In this document: positions 45,999-53,878 of the stretch, one piece after another
How the letters are laid out: every line of letters starts with the position of its first letter
How positions within the stretch are numbered: position 1 is the stretch's first letter
From: Porphyrobacter sp. AAP60
GTDB lineage: Bacteria; Pseudomonadota; Alphaproteobacteria; Sphingomonadales; Sphingomonadaceae
Length of the DNA: 64,000 nucleotides
NCBI RefSeq assembly: GCF_001296025.1
Contig: NZ_LJHV01000002.1
Span: 558,001-622,000, forward strand
Direction: 5' to 3'
Notes under the pieces: generated by a model
What the model was told of the DNA's origin: nothing
What the model saw: the letters and a program-made list of their open reading frames with translations, nothing else
Database searches by the model: none
Made by a program: the position numbers and the translations under genes

Positions 45999-46484
45999 TC
46001 AATTCAACTTTTCGGGCGGAGCAACCGGAAACGGCAAGGGGGCTACCGCCACACCTTCATCGATCAGCGCCCTGGCTTCGTCCAAAGTCGCCTGCCCGTG
46101 GATTGGTGCGGCATCACGCTCGCCATAATGCATCTTGCGGGCATCCTCGGCGAACTTGTCGCCCACCCAGGTACTGGCCTTGAGCGCCTCGGCCTGCGCT
46201 TTGGCCAGCGCGGCCAGGGCTTGCTGCACCTTCGGCGGAACAGGCGCGTTGGAGAGCTGCTGCGAGGCTTCGGCAGCGGCAGAAGCCTGGGCAGGCGCGC
46301 GTTCGGTCCGGGCATTGCTCTTGGCCGGAACCGCCGGAGCCATCGGCGCTTTTGTCACCGCATCCGATCCGCAGGTGGGGCAGGCGATCAGACCAAGCCC
46401 AAGCTGCTCGGCGTAATCGGCCGACGAGCCGAACCAGCCTTCGAAGCGGTGGCCGTCAGCGCAAGCGAGGTCGAAAACGATCAT
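45999..46484 (-). CDS. DUF1178 family protein
   Basis: A 161-residue protein of a conserved alphaproteobacterial family of unknown function. The N-terminus MIVFDLACADGHRFEGWFGSS contains one Cys and is followed by ACPTCGSDAVTKAPMAP, which resembles a zinc-ribbon half. An Ala-rich middle precedes the conserved C-terminal motif WVGDKFAEDARKMHYGE, ending in GQATLDEARALIDEGVAVAPLPFP. It overlaps the nitrilase gene by 4 nt (ATGA) and belongs with grxC, a common alphaproteobacterial cluster. Confidence 0.9.
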   Translation of the reverse strand: MIVFDLACADGHRFEGWFGSSADYAEQLGLGLIACPTCGSDAVTKAPMAPAVPAKSNARTERAPAQASAAAEASQQLSNAPVPPKVQQALAALAKAQAEALKASTWVGDKFAEDARKMHYGERDAAPIHGQATLDEARALIDEGVAVAPLPFPVAPPEKLN

Positions 46485-47308
46485 GGCGCTGATGTGGGAA
46501 CAGGGCGGCGGTTGGCAAGAGCGGGCACCTGCGCACGCACCTCGGCGATCCGGCCAAGATCAATGTCGCAAAAGGCAAGGCCCGGCGCCTCGCCCCCCAT
46601 GTCGAGCAGCACTTCGCCCCACGGATCAATGACCAGAGAGTGGCCATAGGTGGTGCGGCCATCCTCGTGCGTGCCCGCCTGCGCTGCGGCGATAACAAAG
46701 GCGCTCGCCTCGATCGCCCGGGCGCGCAGCATGACGTGCCAATGCGCCGCGCCCGTGGGGACGGTGAAGGCAGCAGGCACCGCGATAGCATCGCAGCCCC
46801 GGTCACCCAGCGCCCCGAACAGCGCCGGAAAGCGCAGGTCATAACAGATCGTCAGCCCCAGCTTGCCGACCGGCGTATCCTCGACAGCAACGACCGCCCT
46901 GCCCGGCTCGTAAGCCGCGCTTTCGCGCCACGCCTCACCATTGGCGAGTTCGACGTCGAACATGTGCATTTTGTCATAGGTGACGGGCGGGCCGAGATCG
47001 GGGTGAAAATAATGCGCCCTGTTGGCCCACTTCCCGCCTGCAGTGACGACCGGCATTGATCCGATCGCGATATCGACATGCGCCTTGGCCGCTATCACCG
47101 ACAGGCGCTCGATCATCGCGGCAGGCGCGTCGCTCTCGATCCACTGGCGGGCACGCTGACGGTCGCGGTCCAGCAGCAGCGCCATTTCAGGCGTGAACAG
47201 CACAAGTGCGCCGCGTTTCGCACAGCGTTTTGCCGCATCCTCGATCACAGCGAGATTTGCCTCGGGGTCGATCCCCGAAGTCATCTGCAAGACCGCGATC
47301 GTCGTCAT
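46481..47308 (-). CDS. Carbon-nitrogen hydrolase (nitrilase superfamily, Nit1/Nit2-like)
   Basis: A 275-residue amidase-type hydrolase. The catalytic triad is visible: Glu41 (LFTPEMALL), Lys113 (TYDKMHMFDVE) and Cys155 (LTICYDLRFP). Homologues act on deaminated glutathione or omega-amides, removing damaged metabolites; the glutaredoxin partner makes a glutathione-repair role plausible, but this is inference. It overlaps grxC by one base (TGATG) and the DUF1178 gene by four. Confidence 0.9.
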   Translation of the reverse strand: MTTIAVLQMTSGIDPEANLAVIEDAAKRCAKRGALVLFTPEMALLLDRDRQRARQWIESDAPAAMIERLSVIAAKAHVDIAIGSMPVVTAGGKWANRAHYFHPDLGPPVTYDKMHMFDVELANGEAWRESAAYEPGRAVVAVEDTPVGKLGLTICYDLRFPALFGALGDRGCDAIAVPAAFTVPTGAAHWHVMLRARAIEASAFVIAAAQAGTHEDGRTTYGHSLVIDPWGEVLLDMGGEAPGLAFCDIDLGRIAEVRAQVPALANRRPVPTSAP

Positions 47309-47571
47309 CAGCCCGCCAGTAGCGCGTCGAGCTTGCCGGCACGCTCCAGCGCGGCGAGATCGTCCGATCCGCCCACGTGGGTATTGCCGATGAAAATCTG
47401 CGGCACTGTCATCGCTTCCGGTGCGCGAGCGAGCATTTCATCGCGCTTTTCCCCGCCCATGGTGATGTCATGCTCGGTGAATTCAGCACCCTTCTGGCTC
47501 AGCAGCCGTTTGGCGCGCACGCAGAAAGGGCAGGCGAACTTGGTGTAGATATCGATCTTGGGGCTGGCCAT
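47308..47571 (-). CDS. grxC: Glutaredoxin 3
   Basis: An 87-residue dithiol glutaredoxin that reduces disulfides with glutathione. The active site is Cys14-Pro-Phe-Cys17, followed by the cis-Pro loop TVPQIFIG and the GSH-binding GGSDDLAALE. The ATG at 47571 has AGAGG five bases upstream; the open frame extends upstream without a comparable site. It heads the grxC-nitrilase-DUF1178 unit and is divergent from hsp20 with 150 bp between starts. Confidence 0.95.
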   Translation of the reverse strand: MASPKIDIYTKFACPFCVRAKRLLSQKGAEFTEHDITMGGEKRDEMLARAPEAMTVPQIFIGNTHVGGSDDLAALERAGKLDALLAG

Positions 47572-47639
47572 GGATCCCTCTTGAAAGCTCCGTTGAACAA
47601 ACCAGATAGAGCCTGTCGCCACGTTCCGCCAGTCTTGGG

Positions 47640-47721
47640 GAATGAAAGGTCAGACATGCGGGCGCTGCATCCGGCAGGCTCGCAACAGAACCAGATTGCT
47701 CGATCAAGAGGATTTGCAACT
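47640..47721 (+). promoter_or_regulatory. ROSE-like RNA thermometer in the hsp20 leader
   Basis: Just before the hsp20 ATG the leader holds TTGCTC (47696-47701), a 6-nt loop, then GAGGA (47708-47712), the Shine-Dalgarno sequence nine bases before ATG. UUGCUC pairs with GAGGA with one bulged G and one U-G pair, which is the hallmark of the terminal hairpin of ROSE elements that mask the ribosome site of small heat-shock genes at low temperature. A small CTGC/GCAG hairpin lies upstream (about 47666-47678). The boundary on the 5' side is a guess. Confidence 0.7.
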
Positions 47722-48207
47722 ATGTCACGTTTCGATTTCACCCCCTATCGCCGCAGCACCGTGGGGTTTGACCGCCTGTTCGATCTGCTCGAAAACCAGG
47801 CGCGCCTCAACGCCGGTGACAATTATCCCCCTTTCAACATCTCGCGCCGCGGTGAGGACAATTACCGCATCACGCTGGCCGTCGCCGGTTTTCGCGCGGG
47901 CGATATCGACATCACCGCCCAGCAGAACCTGATGGTGGTACAGGGCCGCAAGCGCGACGAGGCCGAGGACGGGTCTGAACTGATTCACGTCGGCATCGCC
48001 AATCGCGGGTTCGAACGCCGCTTTGAACTGGCTGATTTCGTGCGCGTGGAACGTGCCGATCTGGCCGATGGCCTGCTGATCATCGATCTGGTGCGCGAAG
48101 TGCCCGATGCAATGAAGCCGCGCAAGATTGCGGTCGGCGGTACGGCGCAGCTTTCGGCGGTGCCCTCACCGGAAGATGATGACGATCAGGCTGCCAGCGC
48201 GGCCTGA
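47722..48207 (+). CDS. Small heat shock protein, Hsp20/alpha-crystallin family (IbpA-like)
   Basis: A 161-residue ATP-independent holdase that binds unfolding proteins. The N-terminus MSRFDFTPYRRSTVGFDRLFDLLE matches IbpA-type proteins. The alpha-crystallin domain (about 35-125) includes YPPFNISRRGEDNYRITLAVAGF and GIANRGFERRFELADFVRVERADLADGLLIIDLVREVP, the second part with the conserved A-x-L-x-N/D-G-L segment. A basic PRKIAVGG segment and an acidic tail follow. Expression is probably controlled by heat through the ROSE-like leader. The frame is open upstream, but ATG 47722 carries the conserved start. Confidence 0.95.
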   Translation: MSRFDFTPYRRSTVGFDRLFDLLENQARLNAGDNYPPFNISRRGEDNYRITLAVAGFRAGDIDITAQQNLMVVQGRKRDEAEDGSELIHVGIANRGFERRFELADFVRVERADLADGLLIIDLVREVPDAMKPRKIAVGGTAQLSAVPSPEDDDDQAASAA

Positions 48208-48632
48208 TTTATCCATTGCTCTGTGATTAAAAGTAAAGGGGGCGGATCTTGCGATCCGCCCCCGCGACTTGCGTCGCCCTGTCCGATCCTATCCGTCCGG
48301 GTCGCAGAAGACGGACAAAATCGGACAAGCTCGTCAACAGGGGCCAGGAGACATCCTTCCCCCGAAGTCCGCTTTCCGGCGAATGCGGAAAAGCAGTAGT
48401 GCTGACTAGGCAGCAAGCCCCTATCAAACCCTCAATATGGGGCGCGGTCTAATGCGGAACCGTAACAACGCGCAAGGCAAATCTGCAAAGTTTGTAAGAA
48501 CGCGACCTCAAAAGATACAGTTGCGAAACAAACGATTGCAAGCCTCTAACAAGCAATCGTATGATATCGCCCCGACCACACTACGTGTTCACCCGTCAGC
48601 GGAAAAACCGCCGAGATTAACGCGTTCCCGCG
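48208..48632. other. Gene-free stretch rich in hairpins, possible structured RNA
   Basis: These 425 bases between hsp20 and the pyrG stop hold no convincing reading frame. They contain a series of hairpins: 48238-48263 (11-bp stem), 48264-48277 (5 bp, TTGC loop), 48280-48327 (8-bp outer and 5-bp inner stem with a symmetric internal loop), 48371-48394 (about 8 bp with a bulge), and a pairing of GCCCC with GGGGC around 48416-48442. On the minus strand a TTGCAA/TATCTT pair with 18-nt spacing (48541-48512) could be a promoter, with a terminator at 48227-48263. I cannot match this to tmRNA, RNase P RNA or SRP RNA. Confidence 0.45.
48227..48263 (-). terminator. Minus-strand rho-independent terminator candidate
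   Basis: GGGGGCGGATC (48238-48248) pairs perfectly with GATCCGCCCCC (48253-48263) around a 4-nt loop. On the minus strand it is followed by TTTACTTTTAA, a U-rich tail, whereas the plus-strand side is GC-rich. It would end a minus-strand transcript from the region below pyrG; as a plus-strand structure it could also protect the hsp20 mRNA. Confidence 0.6.
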
Positions 48633-50270
48633 TCAGACCAGGCGCGACTGCTCCAGCGCGGCGGCAATGAATCCGGCAAACAGCGGGTGCGGATCGAACG
48701 GACGTGACTTCAGTTCCGGATGGAATTGCACGCCGACAAACCACGGGTGGTCGGGCCGTTCGACAATTTCGGGAAGCAAGCCGTCAGGCGACATGCCTGC
48801 GAAGATAAGCCCCTGCTTTTCCAGCGGTTCAATAAAGGCGCTGTTGACTTCATAACGGTGGCGATGGCGTTCGGAAATCTGTTCGGCCCCGCCATAGATG
48901 CGCGAGGTATGGCTATTGGCGCTCAGCTTGGCCGGATAGGCGCCCAGACGCATCGTGCCGCCCAGATCCCCGCCTTCGGCGCGGCTCTGCAAGCCTTCCT
49001 TGCTCATCCATTCGGTGATGATGCCGACCACCGGCGTTTCGGTTGCGCCGAATTCCGTCGATGAAGCCCCTGCAAATCCCGCCGTACGGGCCGCCTCGAT
49101 GCAGGCCATCTGCATTCCCAGACAAATGCCGAAGAAGGGAACATCGCGTTCGCGGGCGAAGCGCACAGCGGAAATCTTGCCTTCGCTACCGCGTTCACCG
49201 AATCCGCCCGGCACCAGAATGCCGTGCATCGGCTCCAACGCGGCGATGATCTGCGATTCGTCGTCACCTTCGAAGATTTCGGCGTCGATCCAGCGGATGT
49301 TGACCTTGACCCGGTTGGCCAGCCCGCCGTGAACCAGCGCCTCGTTCAGGCTTTTATAGGCGTCTTGCAGGCCGACATATTTGCCCACCACGGCGATCGT
49401 GACTTCACCCTCGGGGTTGAAATAGCGGTCGTTGACGTCTTCCCACGATGCCAGATCGGGTTCGGGGGCGTCGGAGATGCCGAATGCGCGAAGCACTTCG
49501 CGATCCAGCCCTTCGGCGTGATATTGCTGCGGCACGGCATAGATCGACGGTGCATCGAGTGCGGGGATCACGGCTTCGGCACGCACGTTGCAGAACTGCG
49601 CAATCTTGCGCCGATCGCTTTCGGGGATCGGGTGTTCGGCGCGGCACAGCAGAATGTCGGGCTTGATACCCAGGCTGGCCAGTTCGCGCACCGAATGCTG
49701 GGTCGGCTTGGTCTTCAGCTCGCCCGCCGCCTTGATGTATGGCACCAGCGTCACGTGAACAGACAAGGTCTGCAGCGGTTCCAGCTCGTTCCTCAGCTGG
49801 CGAATCGCCTCCATGAAGGGCAGCGATTCGATATCGCCCACCGTGCCCCCGATTTCGCACAGGATGAAATCGTGATCACCCTGATCGGCCAGCGCGAAAG
49901 CCTTGATCTCGTCGGTCACGTGCGGGATCACCTGCACGGTTGCGCCGAGGTAATCGCCGCGCCGTTCACGCGCGATGATGTCGCGGTAAACCCGGCCCGA
50001 GGTGATATTGTCGCTCTGCCGCGCGGAAACGCCGGTGAAGCGTTCGTAATGCCCCAGATCAAGGTCGGTCTCGGCCCCGTCGTCGGTCACATAGACCTCG
50101 CCGTGCTGATAGGGGCTCATCGTGCCAGGGTCGACATTGAGATAGGGATCGAACTTGCGGATGCGGACTTTATAGCCACGCGCCTGCAGCAACGCCGCGA
50201 GGCTAGCTGCCATGAGACCTTTGCCAAGCGAGGAGACCACGCCGCCGGTGATGAAAATGAACCGCGCCAT
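48633..50270 (-). CDS. pyrG: CTP synthase
   Basis: Aminates UTP to CTP with glutamine and ATP. The 545-residue protein has an N-terminal synthetase domain (about 1-265, [21 protein letters not shown] with the P-loop, and [40 protein letters not shown] in two parts) and a C-terminal class I glutamine amidotransferase domain (about 290-545) with the nucleophile Cys in [10 protein letters not shown] and the His/Glu pair in [11 protein letters not shown]. It lies downstream of secG in the same direction, a conserved pairing (tpiA-secG-pyrG) in alphaproteobacteria. Confidence 0.97.
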   Translation of the reverse strand: MARFIFITGGVVSSLGKGLMAASLAALLQARGYKVRIRKFDPYLNVDPGTMSPYQHGEVYVTDDGAETDLDLGHYERFTGVSARQSDNITSGRVYRDIIARERRGDYLGATVQVIPHVTDEIKAFALADQGDHDFILCEIGGTVGDIESLPFMEAIRQLRNELEPLQTLSVHVTLVPYIKAAGELKTKPTQHSVRELASLGIKPDILLCRAEHPIPESDRRKIAQFCNVRAEAVIPALDAPSIYAVPQQYHAEGLDREVLRAFGISDAPEPDLASWEDVNDRYFNPEGEVTIAVVGKYVGLQDAYKSLNEALVHGGLANRVKVNIRWIDAEIFEGDDESQIIAALEPMHGILVPGGFGERGSEGKISAVRFARERDVPFFGICLGMQMACIEAARTAGFAGASSTEFGATETPVVGIITEWMSKEGLQSRAEGGDLGGTMRLGAYPAKLSANSHTSRIYGGAEQISERHRHRYEVNSAFIEPLEKQGLIFAGMSPDGLLPEIVERPDHPWFVGVQFHPELKSRPFDPHPLFAGFIAAALEQSRLV

Positions 50271-50385
50271 GGGAGTTGGGCCTTAAGCGTCAGGAGGGAT
50301 TCGGGGCAAGCGAATTGCGGTGCGCAAAATCACGCCATCCACAATACTGTTAGATTTTCGCCGGGCAGCGATGCCCGCCGCGGCC

Positions 50386-50781
50386 TTATTCGGCCAGCGG
50401 ATCATCACCGGCAGGCGCAGCCGGAGCGGTCTGCGCGGGTGCATCAGCGGGCGCTGCAACCGGAGGGGCGACCGGATCGGCCAGCAGATCGGGCGCGCCG
50501 CCCGTGCTTTCCACGTTGCGATCAAGGGTCGATGAGATCCCGCCCACACGGCTTTCACGCACGGCCAGCGCAGCCAGCACGATCGAGAGAACCACGAAAG
50601 TCACGGCCAGCCACTTCGTCGCGCGGGACAGAAAGTCTGCCGCACCGCGCGCGCCGATGCCGCCCGAGGGGTTGTTGCCGATGCCCAGCCCGCCCCCTTC
50701 GGAACGCTGCATCAGCACGACGCCGACCAGCGCAGCAGCCACGAGGGCCTGAATCACGGTAAGGAAGATGAACAGGGACAT
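50386..50781 (-). CDS. secG: Preprotein translocase subunit SecG
   Basis: A 131-residue inner-membrane protein, subunit of the SecYEG channel. It has two transmembrane helices (about 3-23 and 54-75) with the conserved cytoplasmic loop VLMQRSEGGGLG and SRATKWLAV between them. A Pro/Ala-rich C-terminal extension (about 95-131) is longer than in Escherichia coli but common in alphaproteobacteria. The ATG at 50781 gives the normal start MSLFIFLTVIQALVAAAL; an open frame extends 19 codons upstream. Confidence 0.93.
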   Translation of the reverse strand: MSLFIFLTVIQALVAAALVGVVLMQRSEGGGLGIGNNPSGGIGARGAADFLSRATKWLAVTFVVLSIVLAALAVRESRVGGISSTLDRNVESTGGAPDLLADPVAPPVAAPADAPAQTAPAAPAGDDPLAE

Positions 50782-50901
50782 GCAATAATCTCGTGGCGAG
50801 GGCGCACAGGGCGCCCGGTTGCGTTTGTAGCGCGCCATGTAGGCCTACACAGCGCCCGCGACAAGTGCGCCGGACGGCAGGCCAACAGGCGGCAGATCGG
50901 T

Positions 50902-51675
50902 TCAGCCGTCGAACGGCTCGCTGGCGGCCAGCGCAATGCCCATCAGGCTGTCGGCAGTAAGGCTTGCCCCGCCCACCAGCGCCCCGCCTACATCGGGAAC
51001 GGCGAAGATTTCGGCGGCGTTTTCGGGCTTTACCGATCCGCCATAGATGATGCGCACCTCGGCCCCTTGTTCATCGCCGAACAGTTCGATCAGCAGCGCG
51101 CGGATGGCGCTGTGCATTTCGGCGATGTCATCGGTGGTGGCTGCCGTACCGGTGCCGATGGCCCAGATCGGTTCATAGGCAATGGTCAGCCGCTCGGCCA
51201 CGTCTGCGGGCATCTCGTCTGCGGGCGGGAGCGAGGCCTTGAGCTGGCGCTTCACAAAGGCGACTGCCTTGCCCGATTCGCGGGTTTCGGCGCTTTCACC
51301 GCAGCACATGATGATGCGCAGGCCTACCGCCAGCGCGCTTTGCGCTTTGGCGCGCACGATTTCGTCGCCTTCGGCGTGACCCTGCCGCCGTTCCGAATGG
51401 CCCAGGATCACGAACTTCGCGCCGGCATCGGCGATCATCGTGGCAGAAATATCGCCGGTAAAGGCGCCGCCTTCGGCTTGGTGGCAATCCTGCGCGCCCA
51501 CGGCGATCTGTTCAGCTTCGCGGTGGATCGGATGGATCAGCGTGAACGGCGGCGCCAGCGCCACTTCGACCTTCATGTGGCGCTGCGCCGCACGATCAAT
51601 CGCGCGCGCTTCGGACAGCATCGCGCGGGTGCCATGCATCTTCCAGTTTCCGACAATATAGGGTCGGCGGGTCAT
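50902..51675 (-). CDS. tpiA: Triosephosphate isomerase
   Basis: Interconverts dihydroxyacetone phosphate and glyceraldehyde 3-phosphate. The 257-residue TIM barrel has the catalytic Lys in GNWKMHG, His in ILGHSERRQ, and Glu in IAYEPIWAIGTG, with the phosphate-binding IIYGGSVKPENA and GGALVGGASL. The ATG at 51675 has AGGA seven bases upstream; a TTG five codons earlier is unlikely. The divergent neighbour is ppiD, 246 bp away. Confidence 0.96.
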   Translation of the reverse strand: MTRRPYIVGNWKMHGTRAMLSEARAIDRAAQRHMKVEVALAPPFTLIHPIHREAEQIAVGAQDCHQAEGGAFTGDISATMIADAGAKFVILGHSERRQGHAEGDEIVRAKAQSALAVGLRIIMCCGESAETRESGKAVAFVKRQLKASLPPADEMPADVAERLTIAYEPIWAIGTGTAATTDDIAEMHSAIRALLIELFGDEQGAEVRIIYGGSVKPENAAEIFAVPDVGGALVGGASLTADSLMGIALAASEPFDG

Positions 51676-51806
51676 GACTATATCCTGCAAGGTATAAAAA
51701 AGAGAGGGTTAGCGGCCGGAAGCCGTGATTCTGTTGTTGCTGTAGTGCTCCGGAGCCGCGTGCGCTAGCCGAGGACGGTTTGCTAGTCAAAAGACGTCGA
51801 CACCTG

Positions 51807-51833
51807 TTGCCGCGCGGTCGCAGGGCCTATAAA
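51807..51833 (+). promoter_or_regulatory. Weak candidate promoter for ppiD
   Basis: TATAAA (51828-51833) could be a -10 element; the best -35 match, TTGCCG (51807-51812), is only 15 bases upstream, shorter than optimal. It lies about 90 bp before the ppiD start in the tpiA-ppiD divergent region. Confidence 0.3.
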
Positions 51834-51921
51834 GCGCCCACGCGCCGCGACCTTCGCGGCACTTCAGCGGGATGGCTTGCTGTCCCGTCCACCGCCAGCT
51901 CCGGATGGGGTCAGATACGCA

Positions 51922-53859
51922 ATGCTTTCGTTCTTCCGCCGTTTTTTCCAGTCGAAGATCGGCCTGCCGATCTTTCTTGCGTTTCTGGCCTTGATGGCGC
52001 TCGCCTTTGCGGCGGCGGACATCGGCGGCAATGCCACCTTTGGCGGCGTTTCGAACAGCGACCGCGCAGCGGTGGTGGGCGGCGAAGGCGTGCCCTTGTC
52101 GGATGTGACCGTGGCGGCCAACACCGCGCTGGCACAGGTGCGCGAACAGGACGCCACGCTGACCATGCCGGAATTCATCGCTCAGGGCGGACTGGACGAG
52201 GTCATCACCCAGCTGATCGATCGCTACACCGTGGGCAATTACGCCGAGAAATACGGTCTGCGTGCCGGCGAAAATCTGGTGAACAGCGAAATCCTCAAGA
52301 TCGGCGCGTTTCGCGGGCTGACGGGCGAGTTCGATGTGCAGGCCTATCAGGCAGCGCTGCGCCAGCGCGGGCTGAATGATGCGATTTTCCGCCGCGATCT
52401 GGTGGACGGGCTGCTTGAACAGCAATTGCTGCAACCCGCCGTGGCGGTGCCGCAGCTGCCCGAAAAGATCGCCCGCCAATATGCGGCTCTGGTGCTGGAA
52501 AAGCGCAAGGGTGAAATCGCGCTGATCCCCAGCACCACCTTCGCGCCCGCCGGTAACCCGACCGATGCGCAGTTGACCGCATGGTACAACGACAACCGCA
52601 CCCAGTTCATCCGCCCTGAACGCCGCACCCTGCGCTTTGCGGTGTTCGGCGAGGACCAGTTGGAGGTCAACGCCGCCCCCACCGACGCGGAAATCGCCGC
52701 CCGTTACAAGCGCGATGCCGCCAAGTTTCAGGCAAGCGAGCGCCGCGCTGTCACCGCTTTTGTCGTGCCGACGCAGGATGCGGCCCGCGCATTGGCAGCG
52801 CGGATTCGCGGCGGGGTTTCGCTCGAAGCTGCCGCCCGCGAAGCCGGTTTCTCCGCATCGCCGGCTGAATTGCGCGACCGTGAAACCATGGCGGGGGCGA
52901 CCAGCTTTGCCTTTGCCGAGGCCGCCTTCAAGGCAGCCGAAGGCGGGATTGTCGACCCGGCACAGGGTACGCTGGGCTGGTATGTCGCGCGGATCGACCG
53001 GATCGAGCGCACGCCTGCCCGCACGCTGGCGCAGGCCACGCCCGAAATTACCGAACAGCTCACCACGGAAAAGCGCAGCGCAGCCGTGGCCGATCTTACC
53101 GCCGAAATCGAAAGCGAGATCGACGGCGGCACCGCGCTGGCCGAAGTTGCCAAGGCTTATGGCCTGACGGTGGAAACCACCCCTGCATTGCTCGCCAACG
53201 GGCAGGCCTTCGGTCAGCCGCAGGCGCAGATCGTGCCGCAATTGTTCCCGGTTCTGGCAACTGCATTCCAGATGGACGAGAGCGAACCGCAGCTGGCGCA
53301 AGTGGGCGATTCCCAGGAGTTCGTCATCTTCGAGGTCGCCCGTATCGAAGAAGCCGCCGCTCCGCCGATCGCACAGGTGCGCGAAGCCGCTATCGCCGGG
53401 TGGAAGCGAGCGCAGGGCGCAACGCTTGCCAAGGCCGCAGCCGAGCGGATCATGGCCAAGGCGCGCGGCACAACCACACTTTCCGCCGCCATCGCCGCGG
53501 AAAACAAGCCGGGCATCGAACGCGAAGTGATCGATCTGGAACGCCGCCAGCTACTCGCCAGGCAGCAGGGTAATCTGCCGCCGCCGCTGGTGCTGATGTT
53601 CAGCATGGCCGAAGGTTCGGTCAAACTGCTCGAAGCGCCGCGCAATCTGGGCTGGTATGTCGTCGCGCTGGAAGACATCAGCACCAGTCCGGTCGATTCC
53701 GAACCCGGTCTGGTGCAGCAAACCCGCCAACAGCTGGGCGCGGCCCTGTCGGACGAATACCGCCGTCAGGCGACCGCTGCGATGCGCACTGAACTGGGCG
53801 TGACCCGCAACGACAACGCAATTGCCGCCCTGCGCAAGCAGTTGGCGGGCGAGCAATAA
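51922..53859 (+). CDS. ppiD: PpiD-like periplasmic folding chaperone, parvulin type
   Basis: A 645-residue inner-membrane-anchored protein that helps outer-membrane and secreted proteins leave the Sec channel. The start MLSFFRRFFQSKIGLPIFLAFLALMALAF gives a short basic cytoplasmic end and one transmembrane helix (about 13-35). SurA-like N-terminal regions (about 45-230) are followed by a parvulin-like domain (about 270-370, with GGVSLEAAAREAG and FAFAEAAFKAAEGGIVDPAQGTLGWYVARI) and a second folded C-terminal part. PpiD proteins often lack isomerase activity. The gene stands upstream of trpE, as in other sphingomonads. Confidence 0.92.
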   Translation: MLSFFRRFFQSKIGLPIFLAFLALMALAFAAADIGGNATFGGVSNSDRAAVVGGEGVPLSDVTVAANTALAQVREQDATLTMPEFIAQGGLDEVITQLIDRYTVGNYAEKYGLRAGENLVNSEILKIGAFRGLTGEFDVQAYQAALRQRGLNDAIFRRDLVDGLLEQQLLQPAVAVPQLPEKIARQYAALVLEKRKGEIALIPSTTFAPAGNPTDAQLTAWYNDNRTQFIRPERRTLRFAVFGEDQLEVNAAPTDAEIAARYKRDAAKFQASERRAVTAFVVPTQDAARALAARIRGGVSLEAAAREAGFSASPAELRDRETMAGATSFAFAEAAFKAAEGGIVDPAQGTLGWYVARIDRIERTPARTLAQATPEITEQLTTEKRSAAVADLTAEIESEIDGGTALAEVAKAYGLTVETTPALLANGQAFGQPQAQIVPQLFPVLATAFQMDESEPQLAQVGDSQEFVIFEVARIEEAAAPPIAQVREAAIAGWKRAQGATLAKAAAERIMAKARGTTTLSAAIAAENKPGIEREVIDLERRQLLARQQGNLPPPLVLMFSMAEGSVKLLEAPRNLGWYVVALEDISTSPVDSEPGLVQQTRQQLGAALSDEYRRQATAAMRTELGVTRNDNAIAALRKQLAGEQ

Positions 53860-53878
53860 GCGCCGGTGTGATCGCTTC

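Noticed and set aside
48186-48427. Short minus-strand frames of 66-76 residues in the same gap
   Set aside because: They cross the strong hairpin at 48238-48263 and show no coding character.
48208-48632. tmRNA, RNase P RNA or SRP RNA in the gene-free stretch
   Set aside because: The tag-peptide and T-arm sequences of tmRNA, the conserved RNase P core and the SRP GGAAGGAAGCAG motif were looked for and not found.
48437-48670. 77-residue plus-strand frame in the hsp20-pyrG gap
   Set aside because: It is very basic, has no ribosome site, and runs into the pyrG 3' end; the region looks structured rather than coding.
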